Shown here: one piece after another, positions 1 through 5,171 of the stretch
How the letters are laid out: each line of letters starts with the position of its first letter
Position numbering within the stretch: position 1 is the stretch's first letter
Made by a program: the position numbers and the translations under genes
The notes under the pieces: generated by a model
Told to the model about the DNA's origin: nothing
The model's database searches: none
What the model saw: only the letters and a program-made list of their open reading frames with translations
Source: Sphingomonadaceae bacterium
GTDB taxonomy: Bacteria; Pseudomonadota; Alphaproteobacteria; Sphingomonadales; Sphingomonadaceae
Assembly (NCBI GenBank): GCA_013821585.1
Contig: JACDGO010000152.1
Location: forward strand, 1-5,753
Reading direction: 5' to 3'
DNA length: 5,753 nucleotides

Positions 1-77
1 CCCGAGCTTTGCGCGGGCGGATCGGCCGCGAGCGCGGGAGCGGCAAGGAGGGTCAGCAGAATACCGAGCTTACGCAT
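1..77 (-). CDS. Start of a secreted protein (N-terminal fragment, unidentified)
   Basis: The window holds only the first 25 or so codons; the rest lies beyond the left edge. The visible residues read MRKLGILLTLLAAPALAADP and continue PAQSS. This is a classic signal peptide: basic n-region (RK), hydrophobic core, and an AxA-type cleavage site around ALA-A, so the product should be exported. Two in-frame ATGs are possible, at 83 and 77. The purine-rich Shine-Dalgarno run AGGAGAG (92 down to 86) lies only 2 bases from the first ATG but 8 bases from the second, so I chose the second. The gene follows the amidohydrolase by 13 bases and is probably translated from the same transcript. Since its neighbour is also a secreted hydrolase, a second exported enzyme is possible, but nothing in the fragment identifies the family. 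Confidence 0.75.
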   Translation of the reverse strand, partial: MRKLGILLTLLAAPALAADPPAQSS

Positions 78-85
78 TTTCATCT

Positions 86-92
86 CTCTCCT
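86..92 (-). promoter_or_regulatory. Ribosome binding site overlapping the preceding stop codon
   Basis: The minus strand reads TAGGAGAGAGATGAAAATG. The TAG stop of the amidohydrolase (93-91) supplies the first bases of the Shine-Dalgarno sequence AGGAGAG of the next gene. The overlap suggests that ribosomes finishing the amidohydrolase can start again on the following gene. Its distance to the two candidate ATGs favours the one at 77. Confidence 0.6.
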
Positions 93-1392
93 AACGTCCC
101 ATCGGGATCGGTTTGCCCTCGACCATCACGTAACCGACGTGCGTGACCGCCGCCGGATCGGTGAGAGGGTCGCCGTCGACCGCGATCAAATCCGCAGACT
201 TGCCGGGATCGAGCGTTCCCGTCTCCGACGAAAGGCCGAGCAGGTCGGCGCCGCCCTTGGTCGCGGCGACCAGCGCGTCGCGCGGGGTCATCCCCGCCTT
301 CGACACCATCAGCCCGATTTCCTCGGCGTTGCGGCCGTGCGGATAAACGGCGGCGTCGGTGCCGAGCGCGATCTTGACGCCCGCGCGATAGGCGCGGCCC
401 AAGGCCTTGCCCCATTGGTCGAGCGTCTGGCGCGCCTTGATCTCCGAATTGGCGGTATAAAGCCCCTTGCCCATGTACATCTGGAGGCCGGTGAACGCCA
501 TCAGCGTCGCCGAGAAATAGGTGCCGCGCGCCTTCATCTCCTTGATGTCGGCGTCGTCGGCGAAGGTGCCGTGCTCTATCGAATCCACGCCCGCGCGCAC
601 CGCCGCCATGATGCCCTTCGCGCCATGCGCATGGGCGGCGCATTTCAGGTGCATCTGGTGCGCGGTGTCGCAGATCGATCTCATCTCGGCGTCGGTGAAA
701 TGCTGTTCGAGCCCCATCGCGCCGGGATCGAGCACGCCGCCGGTCGCCATGAACTTGATGACGTCGACGCCCTGCGCGGCGAGCCTGTGCACCGCTTTCG
801 CGCATTCGTCGGGGCCGGTGCAGACACCGGTGTTGAGGTTCGCCGCGTTGAGCGCCGCGCCGATTTCGGGCGACAGGCCGACGGTGACGTCGGCATGGCC
901 GCCGATCATCGAGAGCGGCGTTCCCGCGACGAGGATGCGCGGGCCGGGAAAGCTGCCGTCGCGGATCGCGTCGCGCATAGCCAGACTCGCGAGCGTCGGC
1001 CCACCGAGGTCGCGCAGCGTCGTGAAGCCCGCGCGCGCGGTGATCAGCGCATTCTTGATTCCCGTCGCCGCCGCATAGGGTTCCGAGTATTTGGGGGTCA
1101 GCGCCTGATACCAGGGCTCGCCCGAATTCTGCGTCAAATGGACATGGACGTCGATCAGGCCGGGCATCACCGTCTTCGTTGTCATGTCGATCACGGCGGC
1201 CCCCGCCGGGGCCGTCGCGCCGGGCTCGATGCGCGCGATGCGGCCGTTCTCGACGATCACGGTCGACGGCCCACGCGCGGGCTGCGACGCATCAACGATC
1301 AGACGGCCCGCCTGGATCGCATAGGTTTCGGCGTTGGTGGCGGTGGATCCCGCGAACAGCGCGGCGGCGGCGATCAGGCGCTTGAGCTTCAT
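91..1392 (-). CDS. Secreted metal-dependent amidohydrolase (prolidase / imidazolonepropionase-like)
   Basis: This is a 433-residue amidohydrolase-superfamily enzyme that probably hydrolyses an amide or peptide-like bond with a divalent metal centre; the substrate cannot be read from the sequence. Residues 1-21 form a signal peptide (MKLKRLIAAAALFAG core, likely cut after TNA), so it should act in the periplasm or outside. Visible motifs in order: MPGLIDVHVHL with metal ligands H83 and H85; VIKFMATGG with K213, the position of the bridging, often carboxylated lysine; AAHAHG with H254/H256; SIEHG with H274; and GTDA with catalytic D346. The C-terminal GTLDPGKSADLIAVDGDPL is the usual return to the beta-sandwich domain. 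Length and order match secreted Xaa-Pro dipeptidase-like members. The start is fixed by AGGGAGAG (1405-1398) five adenines before the ATG. An in-frame extension upstream lies inside the ligase and lacks a signal peptide, so I did not use it. The ligase ends 47 bases upstream on the same strand. Confidence 0.93.
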   Translation of the reverse strand: MKLKRLIAAAALFAGSTATNAETYAIQAGRLIVDASQPARGPSTVIVENGRIARIEPGATAPAGAAVIDMTTKTVMPGLIDVHVHLTQNSGEPWYQALTPKYSEPYAAATGIKNALITARAGFTTLRDLGGPTLASLAMRDAIRDGSFPGPRILVAGTPLSMIGGHADVTVGLSPEIGAALNAANLNTGVCTGPDECAKAVHRLAAQGVDVIKFMATGGVLDPGAMGLEQHFTDAEMRSICDTAHQMHLKCAAHAHGAKGIMAAVRAGVDSIEHGTFADDADIKEMKARGTYFSATLMAFTGLQMYMGKGLYTANSEIKARQTLDQWGKALGRAYRAGVKIALGTDAAVYPHGRNAEEIGLMVSKAGMTPRDALVAATKGGADLLGLSSETGTLDPGKSADLIAVDGDPLTDPAAVTHVGYVMVEGKPIPMGR

Positions 1393-1439
1393 TTTTTCTC
1401 TCCCTGTTACGCGCCAGCCTAGCCGTTCGGGCGGGCGCT

Positions 1440-3011
1440 TCAAGTGATCATGCGCTGGAGCGTCGCGAGCGTGTCGGCCTCGGCCGCGGGCTTGTCGGTT
1501 CGGATGCGGCTGATGCGCGGGAAGCGCATCGCGACGCCTGATTTGTGGCGCTTCGACGCGTGGACCGAATCGAACGCGACTTCGAGCACGAGCGTCTTTT
1601 CGACCTCGCGGACCGGGCCGAAGCGATTGAGTGTGTGCGTGCGGACGAAGCGGTCGAGCTCCTTCAGCTCGGCGTCGGTGAAGCCCGAATAGGCCTTGCC
1701 GACGGGCGTCAGCTCGCCGTCTTCGGTCCAGCATCCGAAGGTGTAATCCGAATAGTAGGACGAGCGTTTCCCGCTGCCGCGCTGCGCGTACATCATTACG
1801 CAATCGGCGTTGAGCGGGTTGCGTTTCCATTTATACCAGAGCCCGACGCGCCTGCCGGTCACATAGGCGCTGTCGCGGCGCTTGAGCATGACACCCTCGA
1901 TCGCCGCGTCGCGCGCGCCGGAGCGAATTTCCTCGAGCGCGTCGAAGTCCTTCGCGTCGATCAGGGCCGACAGGTCGAAGCGCGCGGCGTCGAAGCGCGG
2001 CATGACGGCTTCGAGGCGCGCGCGGCGCTCGGTCCACGGGAGCGCGCGGAGGTCTTCCGCGCCGTCGAACAATATGTCGTAGAGGCGGACGAACGCAGGG
2101 AAGTCGGCGAGCATCTTCGCGGACACGATTTTCCGCCCGAGGCGCTGCTGGAGCGCATTGAAGCTCGCCGCCTCTCCTCCTTGCGCCTCGCCCTTCACGA
2201 GCAACTCGCCATCGAACACGCCGGAGACGGTGACGGCGGCGGTGACATCGGGGAAGCTCCCGGTCACATCGTCGCCGGTGCGGCTGTAGAGCCGCGTCTG
2301 TCCCGCGACATGGACGATCTGAACGCGGATGCCGTCCCATTTCCATTCCGCCGCATAATCGGAAAGATCGACCCGCAAGTCTTCTAAAGGGTGCGCGAGC
2401 ATGAACGGGCGGAACACCGGCACGTCGCGCGCGGTCGGCTGAGGCTCGCGTCCTTCGGCCCAGGCGAACAGTTCGAAATACGGCGGGGCAATGCCGTGCC
2501 ACACCTCCTCGACGTCCTCGACGTCGATGCCGAACGCTTGGGCGAGCGCGGTCTTGGCGAGGCGCGCCGACACGCCCGCCCGCAACGCCCCCGTGGCGAT
2601 CTTAAGCAGCGCGAAACGCTCGTCGGCTTCGAGGCGGTCGAGATAGTCGGCGAGGACGGCGGGGGCGTCGGAGCGGGAAAGCGTGGCGAGCCGATCGACG
2701 ATCGCCGACAGCCGCAAATCCATGCCGCCCGAAACAGGACGCTCGGGCCATAGCAAGGCCACTGTTTCGGCGCTGTCGCCGACATAGTCGCGGCTCATGC
2801 GGAACAGCACAGGGTCGACGCGCTCCTCGCCCAGCGCGCGGATCAGTGCCGGCTTGACCGCGGGAAGATCGAGTCCGCCTGTCAGCGCCGCGAGCGCCCA
2901 ACCGCGGTCGGGATCGGGCGTGGCTTTCAGATAATCGCCGATCAGGCGGAGCTTCGCATTGCGGCTGCGCGTGTAGATCAGACGGTCGAGCAGATCGGCG
3001 AATGCGCGCAT
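1440..3011 (-). CDS. ATP-dependent DNA ligase, cisplatin damage response (PP_1105-like) family
   Basis: The product (523 aa) seals nicks in duplex DNA using ATP, through a covalent lysyl-AMP, and likely serves DNA repair rather than replication. Residues 1 to about 190 form the helical DNA-binding domain. The adenylation domain carries motif I KWDGIR (nucleotidyl lysine K224), an RTGDD segment near 244-248, FDGELL with E269, RLYDILFDG (309-317), EGVMLK (E372, K377) and WYKWKR (K394, K396). The OB-fold domain follows and ends with the RFPRISRIRTDK signature (496-507). All expected catalytic positions are present. The N-terminus MRAFADLLDRLIYTRSRNAK and the length are typical of the proteobacterial family usually encoded with an Lhr-like helicase, an exonuclease and the PdeM phosphoesterase; none of these partners is in the window. 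The ATG at 3011 is the only reasonable start: an in-frame TAG sits at 3035-3033 with no ATG, GTG or TTG between. No clear Shine-Dalgarno precedes it, so translation may be weak or near-leaderless. Confidence 0.95.
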   Translation of the reverse strand: MRAFADLLDRLIYTRSRNAKLRLIGDYLKATPDPDRGWALAALTGGLDLPAVKPALIRALGEERVDPVLFRMSRDYVGDSAETVALLWPERPVSGGMDLRLSAIVDRLATLSRSDAPAVLADYLDRLEADERFALLKIATGALRAGVSARLAKTALAQAFGIDVEDVEEVWHGIAPPYFELFAWAEGREPQPTARDVPVFRPFMLAHPLEDLRVDLSDYAAEWKWDGIRVQIVHVAGQTRLYSRTGDDVTGSFPDVTAAVTVSGVFDGELLVKGEAQGGEAASFNALQQRLGRKIVSAKMLADFPAFVRLYDILFDGAEDLRALPWTERRARLEAVMPRFDAARFDLSALIDAKDFDALEEIRSGARDAAIEGVMLKRRDSAYVTGRRVGLWYKWKRNPLNADCVMMYAQRGSGKRSSYYSDYTFGCWTEDGELTPVGKAYSGFTDAELKELDRFVRTHTLNRFGPVREVEKTLVLEVAFDSVHASKRHKSGVAMRFPRISRIRTDKPAAEADTLATLQRMIT

Positions 3012-3047
3012 CGTCAGGCGGAACGCGCGACGCTAGGAGGCGATCGC
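3012..3047. other. 36-base divergent intergenic region
   Basis: The ligase and the metallophosphoesterase start back to back here. The stretch contains the strong plus-strand Shine-Dalgarno AGGAGG (3035-3040), 7 bases before the metallophosphoesterase ATG, and the 8-base palindrome GCGATCGC (3040-3047) directly against that ATG. The space is too short for two separate promoters, so at least one promoter must lie inside the neighbouring coding sequence or the two overlap. I see no convincing -35/-10 pair. Confidence 0.5.
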
Positions 3048-3875
3048 ATGAAGCGCTTGTTCATTTTTTTCGCGATTCTAGTCATGCTCGGGTTCCTGGC
3101 GCTCGGCGTCGGCTATCGCAACGCTATCGCAGATCCGGCGGTTAGGCGGGTAACGATCCTGATGCCTGCCTGGCCCGTCGGCGCTCCGGCCATGCGCGTG
3201 GTGCTGGTGGCGGACATTCATCTCGGCAACGCCGTCACTGGCGCGTCGCGGCTTGCGCATATCGTCGACCTAATCAATCCGCTTTCGCCCGATCTTGTGT
3301 TGATCGCGGGCGACTTCGTCGCCGGGCATGAGCGCGCGCCCGGCCAAGAGTCGGCAGCTGCGCTGGCTGCGCCACTCGCGCGGCTCAAAGCGCGCTTCGG
3401 CGTCGTTGCGACCCTCGGCAACCATGATCACTGGACAGCCCCGGACGAGATCGCCGACGCGCTCACCCGCGCAAATATCACTGTGTTGGAGAATACGGCT
3501 GCGGTTCGTGGGCCGCTGGTCATCGGCGGAGTCGGCGACGCATTCACGAGACACGATCAATTGGGCCGGACGCGGGCCGCGATGCGCGGGTTGGCGGGCG
3601 TGCCACTGATCCTTACTCATTCGCCCGATATCGCGCCCGACCTTGATCCCGACGTTCGCCTGCTCCTCGCCGGTCACACGCACTGCGGGCAGATCGTTCT
3701 ACCCTTTGTCGGCGCGATCTCGACCGTATCACGCTTCGGCGAGCGCTATCGCTGCGGGATCAGACGGGAACGGGGACACATTATCCTCGTCACGGCGGGC
3801 GTCGGAACGAGCGTGCTGCCGCTTCGCTATGGCGCCCCGCCCGATATCTGGCTGATCGAATTGCGCGGTCGCTAG
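3048..3875 (+). CDS. Membrane-anchored calcineurin-like metallophosphoesterase (YaeI/YkuE type)
   Basis: This 275-residue protein is a binuclear-metal phosphoesterase. The N-terminus MKRLFIFFAILVMLGFLALG is one transmembrane helix or uncleaved signal anchor, which puts the catalytic domain in the periplasm. The full metal-binding set is present: DIH (D56, H58), GD (D89) in IAGDFV, GNHDH (N125, H126, D127), TH at H191, and GHTHCGQ (H210, H212). The ending GVGTSVLPLRYGAPPDIWLIEL is typical of the YaeI/YkuE group, whose members hydrolyse phosphodiester or lipid-linked phosphate substrates; the actual substrate is unknown, and lipid A precursor hydrolysis (LpxG-like) is a possible but unsupported alternative. 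It is not the cytosolic PdeM nuclease linked to this ligase family, because it has a membrane anchor. AGGAGG at 3035-3040 fixes the start. Its TAG stop lies in a CTAG tetramer that also reads as a stop on the other strand. Confidence 0.93.
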   Translation: MKRLFIFFAILVMLGFLALGVGYRNAIADPAVRRVTILMPAWPVGAPAMRVVLVADIHLGNAVTGASRLAHIVDLINPLSPDLVLIAGDFVAGHERAPGQESAAALAAPLARLKARFGVVATLGNHDHWTAPDEIADALTRANITVLENTAAVRGPLVIGGVGDAFTRHDQLGRTRAAMRGLAGVPLILTHSPDIAPDLDPDVRLLLAGHTHCGQIVLPFVGAISTVSRFGERYRCGIRRERGHIILVTAGVGTSVLPLRYGAPPDIWLIELRGR

Positions 3876-3946
3876 CCCGCCTGCACGGTCTCGAACAGGA
3901 ACCAGGCGCGCTGATGGCCACCGGCGGGAACGCGAAAGTCTCCGTC
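3872..3946 (-). pseudogene. Possible 3' remnant of a lost convergent gene
   Basis: The gap between the metallophosphoesterase and the GDT1-like gene has a minus-strand reading DGDFRVPAGGHQRAWFLFE plus TVQAG, then TAG. That TAG overlaps the metallophosphoesterase stop within CTAG, a tail-to-tail arrangement common for real convergent genes. Counting the 24 codons gives G or C at 79% of first, 50% of second and 79% of third positions, the pattern of coding DNA in GC-rich genomes. The frame stays open upstream only to a stop at 4078-4076, and there it runs under the GDT1-like gene, so no complete gene exists. I do not recognise the peptide. It could be chance, because the sample is small. Confidence 0.2.
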
Positions 3947-4415
3947 AGAGCAGACGCAATCCGGCAAGCGCAGCGACCGCCCCGGCGAACAGGAGCAGCA
4001 CACCCGCGATACGGCGGACGATACACGCGTGCGGCGCGACGATGGGAGCAAGCAAGGTCGCCGCCGCGACGCCGATCAATCCACCGAGCGGTGCGGCGAC
4101 CGCCGATCCGCCGTAGGCGGCGAGCGCGAGGACGGTGAACGGGGCGGGGCTGCGCCAAATCGCGAGCCACGGCGGCGCAGGCTGAGCGTCGCGCGCGACG
4201 ACTTGGGTGAACCCGGCCGCGAGCAATGCGAGCCCGACGAGCAGGAGCCGCGCCCACGGAGTCAGCCGCGCAGCCAAACCGAAACCCGCTATCCCCGCAA
4301 CGCAAACCACCGCGCCGATCAGAAGGATGGCGGGGCAGCGCCAGCTTAACTTCGAAAGCGGCCCGCCGATCTCGCCAAGGAAGACGGCGGCAAGCGCGGG
4401 GACGAGCAGCGACAC
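3945..4415 (-). CDS. Six-helix membrane protein, degenerate TMEM165/GDT1-like
   Basis: The product (156 aa) is almost entirely hydrophobic, with likely transmembrane segments near residues 2-17, 29-48, 55-73, 93-109, 110-126 and 134-154. The start MSLLVPALAAVFLGEIGG and the segment APFTVLALAAYGGSAVAAPLGGLIGVAAATLL resemble the two homologous halves of the TMEM165/GDT1 (UPF0016) family, cation/proton exchangers for Mn or Ca. Family members carry ExGD(K/R)(T/S) in each half. Here the first is EIGGPL (E15 kept, the Asp replaced by G18), and the second position reads RSPAPF with no acidic residue. Ion transport as in the family is therefore doubtful; this may be a diverged paralogue. The family call rests on my reading of the pattern, not on an alignment. 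The start is GTG, 3 bases after the stop of the 107-residue gene and without a strong Shine-Dalgarno, so translation is probably coupled to that gene. Confidence 0.75.
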   Translation of the reverse strand: MSLLVPALAAVFLGEIGGPLSKLSWRCPAILLIGAVVCVAGIAGFGLAARLTPWARLLLVGLALLAAGFTQVVARDAQPAPPWLAIWRSPAPFTVLALAAYGGSAVAAPLGGLIGVAAATLLAPIVAPHACIVRRIAGVLLLFAGAVAALAGLRLL

Positions 4416-4418
4416 GGA

Positions 4419-4742
4419 CTATCCGTGGATGCGCAGCCCCACCGATGCAAGGAAGCTCTGCGCGACGGCGGGGTCGAGGCTTTCACAGCCGACCGCGTCG
4501 CTCATCGCTTCGAGATAGGGGAGAACGAGCGTCGATCCGCCCGACTCGGCGATCGCGTTCTCGAGTCCGCGCGCGAGGCCGGCAAGCGCGCCGAGTTGAT
4601 GATCGCAGGCGATACGGCGGATGTCGTCGACCGCGAAGGCGAGATTGCCGGGCGAGATGTGCGGCAATTCGCGCGCGATGCGGTCGATCCGGTCGCACAG
4701 CTCGGCCCTGACTGTCAGCCGCGCATCGTTCTCAAGCCCCAT
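4419..4742 (-). CDS. Small helical protein of unknown function (107 aa)
   Basis: I do not recognise this protein. It begins MGLENDARLTVRAELCDRID and is predicted by eye to be all-helical and soluble, acidic, with no signal peptide or membrane segment. A conspicuous helical stretch is IRRIACDHQLGALAGLARGL followed by ENAIAES (41-67). Cysteines are at 16, 46 and 86, with no metal-binding spacing. The ATG at 4742 is supported by GGAGAAGG about 3 bases upstream; a longer reading from a TTG near 4868 would cross the rpmG promoter and add an arginine-rich, non-conserved-looking segment, so I rejected it. It is the first gene of a two-gene unit with the GDT1-like membrane protein (3-base gap) and diverges from rpmG. 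The helix pattern vaguely recalls a phosphotransfer (Hpt) bundle but lacks the His-x-x-Lys-Gly motif. Confidence 0.75.
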   Translation of the reverse strand: MGLENDARLTVRAELCDRIDRIARELPHISPGNLAFAVDDIRRIACDHQLGALAGLARGLENAIAESGGSTLVLPYLEAMSDAVGCESLDPAVAQSFLASVGLRIHG

Positions 4743-4886
4743 CGCCCTTCTCCGGAACCGATCGACGGCGAAGATGCGCCGACATGGTGAAGGTCGTGTT
4801 AACGCCGCCACGGCTTGACTTTTCGCGGGTCTCCCGCCAATGCCGCGCGCTTCCACACACACCCGCAAAACCGAAAGTTTCCGGTC
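4743..4886. promoter_or_regulatory. Divergent promoter region between the 107-aa gene and rpmG
   Basis: These 144 bases separate two diverging genes and should hold promoters for both. On the plus side I see a CTTGAC-type -35 box (see the separate entry). On the minus side only the Shine-Dalgarno GGAGAAGG near 4746-4753 is clear. A GTTAAC palindrome at 4799-4804 includes a TTAAC, but there is no second half-site at CtrA spacing. No small gene here has a convincing start. Confidence 0.5.
4814..4843 (+). promoter_or_regulatory. Candidate rpmG promoter with internal inverted repeat
   Basis: CTTGAC at 4814-4819 matches the strong alphaproteobacterial housekeeping -35 element. The -10 region about 17 bases on (around CCAATGCC, 4837-4844) is weak, as is common in this group. 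Between them is a perfect inverted repeat, GCGGG TCT CCCGC (4825-4837). It could be an operator, or coincidence in GC-rich DNA. The predicted start site would leave a leader of roughly 35-40 bases before the rpmG ATG. Confidence 0.45.
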
Positions 4887-5054
4887 ATGGCCAAGCCAGC
4901 CACCGTCAAGATCAAGCTCGTCAGCTCGGCCGACACCGGCTTCTATTATGTGACGAAGAAGAACCCGCGCACGACGACCGACAAGCTATCTTTCAAGAAA
5001 TACGACCCCGTCGTGCGCAAGCACGTCGAGTTCAAGGAAGCCAAGATCAAGTGA
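4887..5054 (+). CDS. rpmG: 50S ribosomal protein L33
   Basis: The 55-residue product is L33, a small basic protein of the large ribosomal subunit near the E site. The sequence [20 protein letters not shown], then [35 protein letters not shown], matches the family end to end and has the usual alphaproteobacterial length. It has no cysteine, so it is the zinc-independent (C-) form rather than the CxxC form. The Shine-Dalgarno is weak (GAAAG at 4873-4877), but the conserved MAKPAT start leaves no alternative. It diverges from the 107-aa gene and converges on divK, and appears to be transcribed alone. In many alphaproteobacteria rpmG follows divK-pleD on the same strand; here it is opposed to divK. 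Confidence 0.97.
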   Translation: MAKPATVKIKLVSSADTGFYYVTKKNPRTTTDKLSFKKYDPVVRKHVEFKEAKIK

Positions 5055-5058
5055 CCGA

Positions 5059-5076
5059 GCGGCGCGCAAGCGTCGC
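5059..5076 (+). terminator. GCAA-capped hairpin after rpmG
   Basis: GCGGCGC (5059-5065) can pair with GCGTCGC (5070-5076), seven pairs with one G-U, closed by the GNRA tetraloop GCAA. It starts five bases after the rpmG stop. No T-run follows, so it is not a textbook intrinsic terminator, but it could terminate transcription or protect the 3' end of the rpmG transcript. Confidence 0.5.
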
Positions 5077-5081
5077 GTAGA

Positions 5082-5163
5082 GTCATCCCGCGAAGGCAGG
5101 ATGCACCGTTGTGCGAGATGCCGACTTTGCGAACGAATGGATTCCAGCTTTCGCTGGAATGAC
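5082..5163. repeat. Palindromic intergenic repeat with paired hairpins
   Basis: The element is bounded by inverted ends, GTCATCCC (5082-5089) and GGAATGAC (5156-5163, with one mismatch in the pairing). Each end forms its own hairpin: CATCC...GGATG with a GC/GC inner stem (5084-5103, one mismatch), and the perfect ATTCCAGC-TTTC-GCTGGAAT (5141-5160). A third small stem GCAC-CGTT-GTGC lies at 5103-5114. The 'GTCATcCC gCGAAggC ... ATGGATTCCaGC TTTCGC tGGAATGAC' style is known to me as a dispersed REP-like family in sphingomonads and other proteobacteria. It sits between convergent rpmG and divK and ends 8 bases from the divK stop, so it may act as a two-way terminator. Copy number cannot be judged from one window. 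Confidence 0.7.
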
Positions 5164-5171
5164 GGGGGAAC

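Noticed and set aside
139..1422. Long plus-strand open frame opposite the amidohydrolase
   Set aside because: It is an arginine-rich antisense shadow, as expected in GC-rich DNA; the minus-strand frame has complete catalytic motifs.
91..1830. A 579-residue reading of the amidohydrolase with a 146-residue N-terminal extension
   Set aside because: The extension lies within the ligase gene in another frame, is arginine-rich and unlike any domain, and would bury a clear signal peptide that has its own Shine-Dalgarno at 1398-1405.
1545..2387. Plus-strand open frame opposite the ligase
   Set aside because: Composition is typical of antisense shadows and no motif is present; the ligase on the other strand is unambiguous.
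3040..3047. GCGATCGC as a regulatory palindrome
   Set aside because: A single 8-base GC-rich palindrome is expected by chance often in such DNA; it is recorded only as part of the intergenic entry.
3048..3875. The metallophosphoesterase as PdeM, the ligase-associated nuclease
   Set aside because: It has an N-terminal transmembrane anchor and a YaeI/YkuE-style C-terminus, whereas PdeM is a soluble cytosolic enzyme.
3876..3928. CCCGCC...GGCGGG inverted repeat as a terminator for the convergent genes
   Set aside because: The arms are only six bases, 41 bases apart, compete with an inner CCTG/CAGG pair, and no T-run follows.
3790..4305. 171-residue minus-strand frame overlapping the GDT1-like gene
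   Set aside because: It is rich in Arg, Ala and Ser with no hydrophobic pattern; the frame at 3945-4415 gives a clean six-helix membrane protein.
4799..4804. GTTAAC as a CtrA binding site
   Set aside because: Only one TTAA half-site is present, with no second half at the required spacing.
4743..4868. N-terminal extension of the 107-residue protein from a TTG
   Set aside because: It would cross the rpmG promoter, is Arg-rich, and has no ribosome binding site, while the ATG at 4742 has GGAGAAGG.
4784..5080. 98-residue plus-strand frame overlapping rpmG
   Set aside because: It runs through rpmG in the wrong frame; the L33 sequence is unmistakable in its own frame.
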